Positions 7,696 through 17,709 are shown, numbered from the stretch's first letter. The stretch is DNA of 64,000 bases from Akkermansiaceae bacterium (GCA_025363295.1 JANYEC010000103.1:1-64000); one strand, 5' to 3'. Translations and numbers: made by a program. Notes: generated by a model from the letters alone, not told the origin.

Positions 7696-9276
7696 ATGTC
7701 CGCCCCCTCAAAGCCCAGAATCCTCATCGTCACCCCTGAAATTACCTATTTGCCGTCCGGCATGGGAAATATGGCGCAGAGGATGTCGGCGAAAGCAGGT
7801 GGGCTTGCGGACGTTTCCGCCTCTCTGGTCTCCGCATTGTTCGAGCTCGGCGCGGATGTTCACGTGGCGATGCCAAACTACCGCAGGATGTTCCAAGGTG
7901 ATATTTTCAGCCTCCACGAAAAGGAGCTGCGGAAATACCATGAAGTGCTGCCAGAAGCTCACATTCACCTAGCAGAAGACCGGATCTTTTATTACCGCGA
8001 GCAGGTCTATAGCAACCAGAACGATGAGTCGATGCGCATCGCCCTCGTCTTCCAACGCGAGGTCATCAATCACATCGTGCCGATGGTGCGCCCGGATCTC
8101 ATCCATTGTAATGACTGGATGACCGCCCTGATTCCCTCCATGGCGCGCCGCCGCGGAATTAAGAGTCTTTTCACGGTCCACAATATCCACACGCGCCAAG
8201 TTTCGTTAGCCCAAGTGGAGGAAGCGGGCATCGACGCTGCGGAGTTTTGGATGAACTTATTTTTCACTGGACATCCCGCCAGCTACGATCACGCCCGCTC
8301 GCATGTGCCAGTGGATCTTCTAACATCTGGAATTTTCGCCGCCCATTACATCAATACGGTAAGCCCGCGTTTCCTCTGGGAAATCGTTGAAGGCTGGCAC
8401 TCGGTGGTGCCAGATTCCGTGCGGGCCGAGCTGCGTGCAAAATACTTTGCCGGTTGCTCCGCTGGGATTCTCAATGCGCCGGACGTTTCGTATAACCCTG
8501 AGACCGATGACGCGCTTTTCCAAACCTTCGGTGTGGACGATTTTGCAGCGGGGAAAAAAGCGAACAAGCTCGCCCTGCAACGCGAACTCCAGCTTCAACA
8601 AAACCCGGACGCACCGATCTTTTTCTGGCCATCGCGGCTTGATCCCGTGCAAAAAGGCCCGCAACTTCTAACGGAAATTCTCCATCAGCTTGTCTCCGAC
8701 TACTGGGATCGCAGCCTCCAGATCGTGATCGTGGCTAACGGACCGCATCAGCCATGGATTGATAGAATCGTCAGTGCCTTTGATCTGAGCGAGCGCGTGG
8801 CCATCGTCGATTTCGACGAGCGCCTCTCACGCCTCGCGTATGCCGCCTCGGATTTCATGCTCATGCCATCGCTCTTCGAGCCATGCGGCCTGCCACAAAT
8901 GACTTCTCCGCTTTACGGTTCGCTGCCGATCGTGCATTCCACCGGCGGGCTTTATGATACGATCACCCCGCTGGATGTGGAGACATCGACAGGAAATGGT
9001 TTCCGTTTCGATCACTACAACTCTGCGGCTTTTCGATGGGCGATCGATCAAGCGATGAATTTCTATTCGCTTCCACACGAGATCCGCGCGCGAGAAATCC
9101 GGCGTGTGATGATCGAGAGCGAACAACAATTCAGCCACAAGGAAGTGGCCCGCCGTTACATCGCCATTTACGAGGAAATGCTTGCCCGCCCGCTGGTGGA
9201 AACGGAGTCCGGCGAATACATAAAATCCCTCGCCGAGAGTCTAGCGGAAGCTGCCGAGGGCTTGCCGAATGACTGA
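7696..9276 (+). CDS. glgA: Glycogen synthase (GT5 family)
   Basis: It transfers glucose from an ADP- or UDP-glucose donor to growing glycogen. The 526-residue protein has the GT5 N-terminal signature at residues 33-37 (KAGGL, in SAKAGGLADVSASL), the HNIH segment near the domain junction, and the C-terminal donor-binding motifs SLFEPCGLPQM and STGGLYDT. The N-terminus has about 15 more residues between IVTPEITYLP and the KxGGL motif than E. coli GlgA, as seen in some eukaryote-like starch synthases. The gene stands alone, divergent from dapA, and no other glg gene is adjacent. Confidence 0.92.
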   Translation: MSAPSKPRILIVTPEITYLPSGMGNMAQRMSAKAGGLADVSASLVSALFELGADVHVAMPNYRRMFQGDIFSLHEKELRKYHEVLPEAHIHLAEDRIFYYREQVYSNQNDESMRIALVFQREVINHIVPMVRPDLIHCNDWMTALIPSMARRRGIKSLFTVHNIHTRQVSLAQVEEAGIDAAEFWMNLFFTGHPASYDHARSHVPVDLLTSGIFAAHYINTVSPRFLWEIVEGWHSVVPDSVRAELRAKYFAGCSAGILNAPDVSYNPETDDALFQTFGVDDFAAGKKANKLALQRELQLQQNPDAPIFFWPSRLDPVQKGPQLLTEILHQLVSDYWDRSLQIVIVANGPHQPWIDRIVSAFDLSERVAIVDFDERLSRLAYAASDFMLMPSLFEPCGLPQMTSPLYGSLPIVHSTGGLYDTITPLDVETSTGNGFRFDHYNSAAFRWAIDQAMNFYSLPHEIRAREIRRVMIESEQQFSHKEVARRYIAIYEEMLARPLVETESGEYIKSLAESLAEAAEGLPND

Positions 9277-9307
9277 TTCGCTCGCAGGATTGTTGGGCCG
9301 GGAGTCG

Positions 9308-10840
9308 TCAGTCAGCACGTGAAAGGCGGGTGATGCCGCGCTTCAGGAGTTGTTGATCGACCATGTTAGAGGTGGCTTCATCAAGGTAAACGGTGAAGTC
9401 CTCCTCCGCGAATTCGATAGAGTGGAGCTTGTTCAGATTACCCTTAAATGCATCGATCAGGCTTTTCATGTTTTTGATTTCCTTGCCGTTCACCTTGCGA
9501 ACGATTAGATTGCGGAGGCTTTCATAACCGACGGTGGCCGGGGTGGGGATCGAGGCACTGAGGAAGATGATGCGATCGACTTTCCCTTCATACTTTTCCG
9601 GGTTTTCCAGGGCATCGAGGAAATTGAGGGGAGCGCGGCTGGCCCATTCCTCGCCAAAGGATTCGAGCAGTGGGCGGGAGAGTTCCTGGAAGACAAGACC
9701 ACCCTTAACTAGGAAGTTCGGAGCTTTGTCAAAGCTGTAGTTAGGAACAAGGCGGGTGCCCTCCTCCTCGCGGGTGAGCGTGGCCTTGACGTCTAGCGGC
9801 TGACCATTGCGCAGCAGCGAGAGCGTGATAGTATCGCCGGTGAATTTATCGCCCCGAATCAGGTGGCCCCAGAATAGGCTGCCGTAATTTAAATGCTGAT
9901 AGTAGCCGCGGCGGTCGATGGAGTGACCATCGATGGCCAGTAAAACGTCACCCTTTCTAACACCAGCCAGTTCTGCCGCGCCGCCCTTGCGGACACTGTG
10001 AATATAGAGTCCGCCTTGTGCATCTGTGAGTTTGAGCCATTGGCGGAACGAGGCATCCTCGGTTTTTGCGATGGAAATGCCGAGACTTGGGAATCCCTTG
10101 TAGTTACCACCTGCGGCTTCTTTGAGAAACCGAGTAACAATGTCCGTAGAGGCGACATCGCATATCTGATCCTTTGAATTATAACTGATAAGAACCCCGG
10201 CGAGTTTGTCATCTTGGAGCACAGGCAGCGAGTAACTGCTAGCTGCACTTTGCATGGAGGCTTTGATTAGATAGGTAAGAAAGCTGTGGCCGGGGAGAAA
10301 ATTGGAGGCCACATCGATGCTTTGAAGCGTGCCGGGTGTTAGAAGAGTCACATTATTTTCCTCCACCTGCATGATTTCCAATGTCTGTCCGATTTTTGGC
10401 GGAGCGGTGATGACCAGCGGAGTGGTTTTGTCGAACAACGCAGAGCCTTCCTTTTCTGATACAGGCCCCAGCAGCGCCAGATTGGCTTCATAATCCACGG
10501 CGATGACCTTGGCCTGTGCGAACCTGGTGCCGTCAGTGGATTCAAATTCCAAATAAGTGGAATCCGCAACCATCTCGGATGTCGTGAGCACTTGTTGTGG
10601 TCCCACGATCGCAGCCAGCGCCCGCCGCTGGCTGGGGGGATTCTTTTCCCATGGTTGGCCGGCGTTCCAGGACTGTTGGGTCGAGTTAATTCTAACGACT
10701 GATGTTTTGATGTCGGTCGCGGGCTTTCCGGATGCGGCCTCTTTCGGTGCCGCAGCTGCCGCAGGGGGAGGAGTTTCCACTTTGCGTGGTTGGCATGCTG
10801 CTAGAAAGAGGAAGGGCGTGAGAAGAAAAAGAGGGCGCAT
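9308..10840 (-). CDS. HtrA-like PDZ lipoprotein, probably catalytically dead
   Basis: This 510-residue protein has a lipoprotein signal (MRPLFLLTPFLFLAAC, Cys16), a trypsin-like region, a PDZ domain at about 255-340 (GGLYIHSVRKGGAAELAGVRKGDVLLAIDG would be its core) and a second PDZ-like segment near the C-terminus. Aligned by eye with HtrA, the segment around the catalytic His reads LTTSEMV instead of LTNNHVV, the Asp region reads YEANLALL instead of TDLAVL, and the GNSGGP loop is SSYSLP. All three catalytic residues therefore appear to be lost. It may act as an envelope scaffold or chaperone. It sits 13 bases downstream of dapB on the same strand. Confidence 0.82.
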   Translation of the reverse strand: MRPLFLLTPFLFLAACQPRKVETPPPAAAAAPKEAASGKPATDIKTSVVRINSTQQSWNAGQPWEKNPPSQRRALAAIVGPQQVLTTSEMVADSTYLEFESTDGTRFAQAKVIAVDYEANLALLGPVSEKEGSALFDKTTPLVITAPPKIGQTLEIMQVEENNVTLLTPGTLQSIDVASNFLPGHSFLTYLIKASMQSAASSYSLPVLQDDKLAGVLISYNSKDQICDVASTDIVTRFLKEAAGGNYKGFPSLGISIAKTEDASFRQWLKLTDAQGGLYIHSVRKGGAAELAGVRKGDVLLAIDGHSIDRRGYYQHLNYGSLFWGHLIRGDKFTGDTITLSLLRNGQPLDVKATLTREEEGTRLVPNYSFDKAPNFLVKGGLVFQELSRPLLESFGEEWASRAPLNFLDALENPEKYEGKVDRIIFLSASIPTPATVGYESLRNLIVRKVNGKEIKNMKSLIDAFKGNLNKLHSIEFAEEDFTVYLDEATSNMVDQQLLKRGITRLSRAD

Positions 10841-10853
10841 GGCGAGATATTTG

Positions 10854-11591
10854 TTATTTAAGTCCGAGTACGTCCTGCATGTCGTAGAGTCCCACGGGTT
10901 GGTTCTTCAGCCAGAGCGCGGCGCGGACTGCTCCGGAGGCGAAGGTCATTCGGGAAGATGCTTTGTGGGTGAGCTCGAAGCGCTCTCCGTCGGCGGCGAA
11001 AAGCACGGTATGGTCGCCCACGACATCGCCTCCACGCAGAGTATGCATGCCAATTTCACGCGGCTTGCGCGGTCCGATATTTCCGAAGCGGCCATGGGCG
11101 ATGTCATCCTGATAGGAAGTGCCAGTTTCCTCATTGAGAATTTCTAATAAGGTGCGCGCCGTGCCGGATGGGGCGTCAATCTTGTGTTTGTGGTGCATTT
11201 CGATCACCTCTATATCGAAGCGGTCCTGGGTGAGCAGGCGTGCGGCTTGGCGAGTGAGCCAGAACAGGGTGTTGACGCCGACTGAATAATTGGAGGCATA
11301 GACAATAGGAATCTTCTTGGCCGCTTGATAGATCACGGCGCGTTCGGCATCGGTATGACCGGTGGTGCCGATGACAAGACTAGTGCCATGTTTCAATGCC
11401 GCTTCGACTAACGGAACTGTGAAAGTATGAATGGTGAAATCGATCACGCAGCCGACCCTTGAAATCGCGGCATCCAGATCTTCCCCTGCGTCGTGGGTGT
11501 GAGTGACTTGCACCGCAGCTTGTGTGGCGGCGGCTTCGAGGACCGCTTGGCCCATGCGACCGGATTTTCCAGTGACGAGAAGTGTTAGCAT
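10854..11591 (-). CDS. dapB: 4-hydroxy-tetrahydrodipicolinate reductase
   Basis: This is the NAD(P)H-dependent second step of the diaminopimelate/lysine pathway. The 245-residue protein has an N-terminal Rossmann motif (VTGKSGRMGQAV, about 7-18), the GTTG motif at 75-78, and the catalytic and substrate-binding segment EMHHKHKIDAPSGTA at about 131-145. It lies between the large TPR gene and the HtrA-like gene in a closely spaced minus-strand series. Confidence 0.95.
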   Translation of the reverse strand: MLTLLVTGKSGRMGQAVLEAAATQAAVQVTHTHDAGEDLDAAISRVGCVIDFTIHTFTVPLVEAALKHGTSLVIGTTGHTDAERAVIYQAAKKIPIVYASNYSVGVNTLFWLTRQAARLLTQDRFDIEVIEMHHKHKIDAPSGTARTLLEILNEETGTSYQDDIAHGRFGNIGPRKPREIGMHTLRGGDVVGDHTVLFAADGERFELTHKASSRMTFASGAVRAALWLKNQPVGLYDMQDVLGLK

Positions 11592-11637
11592 TTCGGTTTT
11601 TATTTTTGCAGTGTTTTAAATTCGAGTGTTGATCCGA

Positions 11638-14211
11638 TCAGTCTTCCCAAATCATGTGTTTGAGTTGGAGCTGGTTGGCGCGGGTAGCGGCTTCTTCTGC
11701 ACGCGGACCTTTGAATGAGGCGATTTTTTTGGCGCAGGCGATGGCCGCCGGCCAGCGTTCGGCTTTCTCTAGCAGACTCAATGCCTTGAATCCGCAGAGT
11801 TCGAAGAACTCCCATTCGGTGGGAGCAGTGGTGGTTTCAAGGACGGAGTAATAAGCGATGAATGCCTGGCTGCCGCGTTTTTTGGTTGGATTTTTATCAT
11901 CCGGGAGTTGTTCCAGCGCGAGCCCACGGAGATATTGCAGACGATAAATGAGCGCCGGGTGTTTTTCTGCGTGGGGGAGGAGCTGATCGTAAATTTCAAG
12001 CGCCTGAATGAGCGTGTTTGGGCTGGTGCTGCCCTGTGCATAGAGTGATTGACCTAACAGTAATCCAGCAGGCAGACGCAGTGCATCGGTGGTGGGCAGC
12101 GAGTCAAACCACTTGCGGAGGAAAGCGGATGCATCTGCGAATCGGTACATGTTCTTGATCAAATGGTCGGCCTTTTCAAGCCGAGCGATCGATACGAGCG
12201 GGCCTTCGAGGGCGATGGCCTTGTCGAAAAGCACCAGCGCCTCTTCCTTCGATGAAAGCGTGCCGACAAGTGCCGCCGAGCGGGCAGCAAGAAGCCAAGC
12301 CGCCTGCGCCCGTTGCGGATCGGAGTCCGAGGCAGCGAGTTTTTCTAAGACCAATCGTGCGGGATTGTAGTCGTTAGTTTCAAAAAGATTGCGACCCAAG
12401 GTAAGAGCGGCATCAGCGGCCATCGGATCAGCCGGATAGGTTTCCATGATTGAACGAGCGATGGCGATAGCGGAGGCGGAGTCTTCTGAAATGTCCGCGA
12501 TTCGGAGTCGTGCGAGGGCCAGACGTGTAGGTGAAAAGGTTCCGGTGGTTTCCGGTTTGCCGTTTAAAGTATCTAACTGGGAACGAGCAAAGGTTAGATC
12601 AATAGCCGGGGCGGTCAGCGCAGCTTCAGCCGCTGCAAGACGGGCCTCGGCCACCCGCGGGTGACCGGGGTGCTGGGTGATAAAGTCTTCAATAGCTTTT
12701 CGAGCTTCCAACGGCGATGGATTTGAGAGGGCACGTTCTAAGGTTAGATCCGCTTCGAGTTCCTTGTCTTGAGGGCCGCCGATTTGTTGAATGAGAGTGA
12801 CCCCCTTGAGCTCGGCCGTGCGGAGGCGTGCGATGCCGGCATTCAATCGAGCGGATCTTGCGAATGGATCAGGCAGTGCAAGAGCAGCTTCATCGAAAAG
12901 CCGGATCGCTTGTTTCACATCCCCTTGCTTATAGGCGTTGCGAGCTTGGATGAACGCCGCTTCTCCCCGGAGAAGCGGCGACTTTTCGGTGCTTTTAAGA
13001 GTTTCTAGCAGTGCAAAGGCGGAGTCGTTCGCTCCTTCATCAAGCTGCCAACGAGCCATCTGAAAGAGCGCACGGTTAGCGAGAATATGATCGGGGTTTT
13101 CTAATCGAAGTCGCGTCATCAAACGGAATGCCTCGGCCTTGGATTCCGGTGTGCCTATCCGATGCACGCCGACGGCCCGGGTGAAAATCGCGAAAGTTAG
13201 AAGGTCGGTTTTATTTCCAGCCGACGATCGTGGCCAGGCCGGCGCCACTGCTGAATCGGTCTCACCCAAGGTCGCCCGCGCGGGTAATTCGGCTGGAGTG
13301 ATCCATTGAGCGAGTTGTTCAAGAATCGGGTCGGTGGCGTTAGGCGTCGCGGGGAGCCACTGTTGGAGGCGCTTGAACATGGCGTCCAGCGTGGGGGAAT
13401 CCGGATGTTCCTGAATGAAAGTGAGTAGGAACTTGGCAGCGTCCTCCTGATTGCCCTGAGCTGTGAGTGTATCAGCTAGACCGATCGCCGCAGCGTGGTA
13501 GCGGAGCAGTGATTGTCCTTGAGGCTGGCTGACTAACAATTGAAAAGCGTTTCCCGCGTCTGAGAAACGGCCTTCAGTGAAAAACAAACGTGCTTCCAAG
13601 TAGTTAGCGAGGGATCGTTCACTAACAGGAACGGAATCTTTTTCCTGCATTATTTTCCGCGCCTCGGCGGGGCGATTTTGATCGAGGAGAATTTCCATTG
13701 CCAGCAGTTTTGCCGTGGCAGACGTCCGCAGGTTCGGATCACCCATGAATGCGGCTAGAGTATCCAAGGCACTATCAGATTTTCCTAACGAAATTTCGAG
13801 GCTTGCTTTGGAAAATCCTGCTTCGGCGCGGTAGCTAGCAATGGGAGCGGCAAGGAACTGGGAGAAAATCCCAACAGCCTCGGCGAATCGGCCGCTTGCT
13901 GAGACGGCTTGGGCTTTCCAGAAAAGGCTCTCAGGATTTTTTGCAACAAACGACAGGTTGAGCAATTCGAGCGCCTCAACTGTCTTGTTCGCGCGAATCA
14001 ATGATTCCACAAGGCGCAGTGCGACTTGGCTCTTTTCATCGGGGCTAAGTGAGGGGGCTGCTAGGCACTCTCGAAAGCGCGATTCCGCAACCTCCCAAAG
14101 TCCATTGACCAACGCGTCATTACCCTTTTCCTCAAGCACGGCCACGCTCTGCCCGAACAGCGCGAGCTGCGGTGCAAGGAGGATGAACGAAATATACGGC
14201 CACAATTTCAT
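11638..14211 (-). CDS. Large secreted tetratricopeptide-repeat protein
   Basis: From the ATG at 14211 the protein has 857 residues and begins with a signal peptide (MKLWPYISFILLAPQLALFG, then Q). An in-frame ATG eight codons upstream would spoil this signal. The rest is almost entirely helical TPR and Sel1-like repeats (for example EKGNDALVNGLWEVAESRFREC, LARLRIADISEDSASAIAIA, ALTLGRNLFETNDYNPARLVLE), with no catalytic motif. Such proteins act as periplasmic scaffolds, in the manner of the YbgF or BamD TPR proteins. The neighbours upp upstream and dapB downstream do not point to a partner. Confidence 0.82.
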   Translation of the reverse strand: MKLWPYISFILLAPQLALFGQSVAVLEEKGNDALVNGLWEVAESRFRECLAAPSLSPDEKSQVALRLVESLIRANKTVEALELLNLSFVAKNPESLFWKAQAVSASGRFAEAVGIFSQFLAAPIASYRAEAGFSKASLEISLGKSDSALDTLAAFMGDPNLRTSATAKLLAMEILLDQNRPAEARKIMQEKDSVPVSERSLANYLEARLFFTEGRFSDAGNAFQLLVSQPQGQSLLRYHAAAIGLADTLTAQGNQEDAAKFLLTFIQEHPDSPTLDAMFKRLQQWLPATPNATDPILEQLAQWITPAELPARATLGETDSAVAPAWPRSSAGNKTDLLTFAIFTRAVGVHRIGTPESKAEAFRLMTRLRLENPDHILANRALFQMARWQLDEGANDSAFALLETLKSTEKSPLLRGEAAFIQARNAYKQGDVKQAIRLFDEAALALPDPFARSARLNAGIARLRTAELKGVTLIQQIGGPQDKELEADLTLERALSNPSPLEARKAIEDFITQHPGHPRVAEARLAAAEAALTAPAIDLTFARSQLDTLNGKPETTGTFSPTRLALARLRIADISEDSASAIAIARSIMETYPADPMAADAALTLGRNLFETNDYNPARLVLEKLAASDSDPQRAQAAWLLAARSAALVGTLSSKEEALVLFDKAIALEGPLVSIARLEKADHLIKNMYRFADASAFLRKWFDSLPTTDALRLPAGLLLGQSLYAQGSTSPNTLIQALEIYDQLLPHAEKHPALIYRLQYLRGLALEQLPDDKNPTKKRGSQAFIAYYSVLETTTAPTEWEFFELCGFKALSLLEKAERWPAAIACAKKIASFKGPRAEEAATRANQLQLKHMIWED

Positions 14212-14265
14212 CGGGTGCAAAAAACCTAGAATCATGGCTCAGCTATTGCCAGTAAAACCACGGGA

Positions 14266-14889
14266 TCAGCCGCAGGTGCCGAAGAGCCGGTCGCCCGCAT
14301 CGCCCAGCCCCGGCAAGATGTAGCCGTGATCGTTCAGGCAACGATCCAGCGATGCCGTGTAAATCGACACATCCGGATAGGCGTCTTCCAGCGAGGCGAC
14401 ACCCTCGGGTGCCGCGACCAAGCAGGCGAAGCGGATCGAGCGCGCACCTACTTCGCGCAAGCTGCGGACCGCCTCGATGGCGGACCCTCCAGTCGCCAGC
14501 ATTGGATCGAGAATGATGATTTCACTCTCGCCGAGAGCAGGCGGGTGTTTGAGGTAGTAGGGCTCGGGCACCAGCGTTTTTTCATTCCGCGCCAGCCCGA
14601 TGTGGGCGACTGAGGCTTGCGGGATAAGATCGAGAAAACCATCCAGAAACCCAAGGCCTGCGCGTAAAACGGGGACCAGAATGATTCCACGGGAAATTTT
14701 CACCCCTGACGTAATCTCCAATGGCGTATTACAAGGCACGATTGTGGTTCCCATATCCGCAGTGACAGCAGTGACCATCAACGAAGCGATGCGCCGGACC
14801 CGTTGGCGAAATTCCGGCGACGGGCACTCAGGATTGCGCAGCCGGGTGAGTTCTTCTGCGATGAGCGGGTGATCGACGGTATGGAGCAT
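14266..14889 (-). CDS. upp: Uracil phosphoribosyltransferase
   Basis: This pyrimidine salvage enzyme makes UMP from uracil and PRPP. At 207 residues it has the usual family length. The PRPP-binding motif ILDPMLATGGSAIEA lies at about 127-140, and the LVPVLRAGLGFLDG segment at 71-84 is also characteristic. It starts one base after the stop of the sigma-54 response regulator, so the two are cotranscribed. Confidence 0.96.
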   Translation of the reverse strand: MLHTVDHPLIAEELTRLRNPECPSPEFRQRVRRIASLMVTAVTADMGTTIVPCNTPLEITSGVKISRGIILVPVLRAGLGFLDGFLDLIPQASVAHIGLARNEKTLVPEPYYLKHPPALGESEIIILDPMLATGGSAIEAVRSLREVGARSIRFACLVAAPEGVASLEDAYPDVSIYTASLDRCLNDHGYILPGLGDAGDRLFGTCG

Positions 14890-14890
14890 A

Positions 14891-16276
14891 TCAGTCTTTC
14901 TGTGAGAGTAATTCGCGAAGATGGGCGATGGGCAAATTTAAAGTATTCGAAGCTTCCTTGAGATCTCCATCAGCTCGTTCGAGGATGCGTTTTGAAATCT
15001 CCCGATTGATCCAATCGAGCAAACTCTTGTCCGCAGGTGAGGCGTTGATCAATTGATCCAGCGCACTGGTGAAAGCGATGGTCGGCTTGCGCGGAGCGGA
15101 TGCGAGAGGGATATCCGCAGGTAGGAGTATGTTAGAAGAGGCGAGCGCGCAGGCCCGGGCGATCGTATTTTCGAGCTCGCGAACGTTACCCGGCCAATGG
15201 TGAGTTTGGAGTGTGAGGATCGCTTCGGCGGAAATCTTGATACGGGCCATGCCGTTTTTCTTCGTGATCCTTTGGAGAAAATATTCTGCTAACAGCGGGA
15301 TATCTTCCAGTCGTTCGCGGAGAGCTGGAATCTTGATTTCCACGACGTTCAAGCGGTAGTATAAATCCTCCCGGAATCGTCCCGCAGCGACTTCCTCCGT
15401 TAGGTTCTTGTGAGTCGCGGCAACAATTCGCACATCGGTTGTGAGCGTTTCGTTTGCCCCGACGCGCGAAAACGAGCCGTCTTGGAGAACTCGCAGGAGT
15501 TTCACTTGAATGGAGAGCGGCATGTCACCGATCTCATCAAGGAAAAGCGTGCCGCCATCTGCCTGCTCGAAGCGTCCGGCGCGGCGTGCGATGGCTCCGG
15601 TAAAGGATCCTTTCTCATGGCCGAAGAGCTCGCTCTCTAACAAATTTTCAGGGATGGCACCACAGTTGATGGTGATCATTTCTTTCTGCCTGCGCGGACT
15701 GTATTCGTGCACCGCTTTCGCGACGAGTTCTTTACCGGTGCCACTTTCGCCGGCGATGAGAACCGGCGCATCTGAGCGGGCAACGCGGCCTACCAGTTTG
15801 AAAACCTCCTGCAGCGCACGCGAAATACCGATCATTTTCACCCGGCCATCATGCTTCGGCAGCTCTGCGGACGGGTGGTCTGCACTGCGCCGGTCTTCCT
15901 GCGTCTGAAGCGCGGATTCCACAACGGGACGAAGTTCAAAAGCCAGTGATTCTTTCCGCAGCACGTCATGAGCACCGCGTTGGGTCGCTTCGATGATTTG
16001 ACCGGTGGTAGGAAAACCTGCGGTAAGGACCACCAGCGTCTGTGGGCTCTGCTGCATGATCCTTCCCAGTAATTCCATGCCGTCGAAAGGTTCCATATCG
16101 ATCGCCGCAACGACGACGCTGACTGCGGTTTTTTCAATCACCTTGATCGCATTTGCCGCATTGTCGCAGCGAAGGACCCGGAGGCCTTTGGCAGAAAGGT
16201 GTTTGGTGGCCCAATCCAAAAAGTCCAAATCGGGATCGACCAGTAGCAATGTATCTTCTGAAGAATTTTCTAGCAT
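14891..16276 (-). CDS. Sigma-54-dependent response regulator (NtrC family)
   Basis: This 461-residue enhancer-binding protein has a receiver domain at 8-125 with phosphoacceptor Asp60 (VVAAIDMEPFDG) and conserved Lys108, and an AAA+ domain at about 145-380 with Walker A GESGTGKE (176-183). The sigma-54 contact loop is GSFTGA (223-228) rather than the commoner GAFTGA, and Walker B is LFLDEIGDM. A short Fis-type helix-turn-helix follows at the C-terminus (DGDLKEASNTLNLPIAHLRELL). No histidine kinase gene is adjacent, so the partner lies elsewhere. It is cotranscribed with upp. Confidence 0.92.
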   Translation of the reverse strand: MLENSSEDTLLLVDPDLDFLDWATKHLSAKGLRVLRCDNAANAIKVIEKTAVSVVVAAIDMEPFDGMELLGRIMQQSPQTLVVLTAGFPTTGQIIEATQRGAHDVLRKESLAFELRPVVESALQTQEDRRSADHPSAELPKHDGRVKMIGISRALQEVFKLVGRVARSDAPVLIAGESGTGKELVAKAVHEYSPRRQKEMITINCGAIPENLLESELFGHEKGSFTGAIARRAGRFEQADGGTLFLDEIGDMPLSIQVKLLRVLQDGSFSRVGANETLTTDVRIVAATHKNLTEEVAAGRFREDLYYRLNVVEIKIPALRERLEDIPLLAEYFLQRITKKNGMARIKISAEAILTLQTHHWPGNVRELENTIARACALASSNILLPADIPLASAPRKPTIAFTSALDQLINASPADKSLLDWINREISKRILERADGDLKEASNTLNLPIAHLRELLSQKD

Positions 16277-16350
16277 CGTGGAAACAGAGAGAATTCAAGC
16301 AGGGCGCGCCCAAGAGGCACGATAAAAAAATCCGGTGATTAGAAGTCAGC

Positions 16351-17709
16351 TCATTCAAAAAAACGCTTGAGAGTTCGCTGCTCTGCGGGATCGAGGGAAT
16401 CCCTCCAGACCCGTTCTCCTCCTTTGCCAGTTGCCTCCGTGCTGCCACCTGCGGAAATGCTTGATGGTGAGTGATCCACATCGTGCTCGCCGTCTTGGAG
16501 TTCCAGTAGATCGCCTGGTGTCGCGTGCGAGACATCATTCGCTTGGAGGCCGGTGAGCTGGCCAGTTTCTACGGCGTCCTTCGCGGCTCCGAGGACTCCG
16601 GGAACATGGCCTGGACCACGATCAACGCCGCCTTGTCCGTTTCCATTACCCTTTCCATCACCTTCTCCATGACCGTTTCCATTTCCACTTTGATCATCAT
16701 CTCCGGCGAGCAGTTCATCGGACCAATCTTCGCCCCCGCCTTCACCCTTGCCGTCCTTCATCGCACTCTGGTTTTTTTTCAAACTCTCGCGGAGTTGTTC
16801 CATTTGCTCGGGGTTGAGCTTGGCCATGTCTTTCAGGTCGAGGCCCTTCAGCTGCTCTAGCAGCTTTGGATTCGGTTTCATGGCACCGTTTTGGAGGCCT
16901 TGGAGAGCTTGATCGAATTCATCTATCATGCGGTTCTTTTCCGCTTGCGATGCGGCACCTGCATTTTTCTCGATGTTGTTGAGGGCTTTTTCCGCTCGGC
17001 CAAGTTCACGTTCGATCCGGTCTGTCTCTGCACGATGGGATTTTTTCAGTGAATCCGTAGCCTCCAAGGACGAGTGGCTAAACCATTGTTCCTCTTCTTG
17101 CGCCTTGAGTTCGTTGAGCCGCTTACGTGTATCTTCAAGATATTTTTCATCGACGACCTCTTCTTTCGTTAACTTATCTAACTCCGAGCTGAGCTGCTTC
17201 CACGCCTGTGGTTCTTCGTGGGTTGGCGGGGTATCTTTGGGGCTGATAGAAATGGGGATGAATAATCCTCCTGCCAAGAGCGCCAGCGCACCCACGGGCG
17301 GAACTAACAATCTTGGCCACTGCCATGTCAGCCCCGCATCCACTTGCTTCAAAGGTTTCGGCCAGGGTGTCACGCCCGCAGTTGCGGATGTTAGAGAATT
17401 CCGCATTCGCATTGCTGCCTCGATTCGCACCAGCGATTGCTCCGGATTCTCAAACTTCCTGCATGCCCACGCGAGGCAAGCTACGGCTGGAAGGATCACT
17501 GCCGCGCTAGCTGCCGCGATCAATTTCCATTGCTGGATCGCTGAAATTTCACGCCGCATCAGCAGCAATCCACAAGCTGTTAGCATCGCCACGATCAGCA
17601 GGGGGGCGGATAGGGAATCTAACCACCAACCCAAGTTCACCCGTCGCGCCACCTGCCGGGCCCGCGCCTGCCAATGATCTCGATTGGGATTTCCCTCGCC
17701 GGACGTCAT
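16351..17709 (-). CDS. Membrane protein with coiled coil and Gly-rich tail, function unknown
   Basis: This 452-residue protein is not recognised. It has three predicted membrane helices in the first 160 residues (about 33-50, 61-83 and 134-153), a charged helical and coiled-coil region at about 170-300 (KLTKEEVVDEKYLEDTRKRL, ELGRAEKALNNIEKN), then a Gly/Asn/Asp-rich linker at about 325-370 and a short C-terminal helix ending EQRTLKRFFE. The tail resembles the ends of verrucomicrobial proteins found near MoxR/DUF58 genes, but none of those genes is here. It is upstream of the response regulator on the same strand with 74 bases between them. Confidence 0.8.
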   Translation of the reverse strand: MTSGEGNPNRDHWQARARQVARRVNLGWWLDSLSAPLLIVAMLTACGLLLMRREISAIQQWKLIAAASAAVILPAVACLAWACRKFENPEQSLVRIEAAMRMRNSLTSATAGVTPWPKPLKQVDAGLTWQWPRLLVPPVGALALLAGGLFIPISISPKDTPPTHEEPQAWKQLSSELDKLTKEEVVDEKYLEDTRKRLNELKAQEEEQWFSHSSLEATDSLKKSHRAETDRIERELGRAEKALNNIEKNAGAASQAEKNRMIDEFDQALQGLQNGAMKPNPKLLEQLKGLDLKDMAKLNPEQMEQLRESLKKNQSAMKDGKGEGGGEDWSDELLAGDDDQSGNGNGHGEGDGKGNGNGQGGVDRGPGHVPGVLGAAKDAVETGQLTGLQANDVSHATPGDLLELQDGEHDVDHSPSSISAGGSTEATGKGGERVWRDSLDPAEQRTLKRFFE

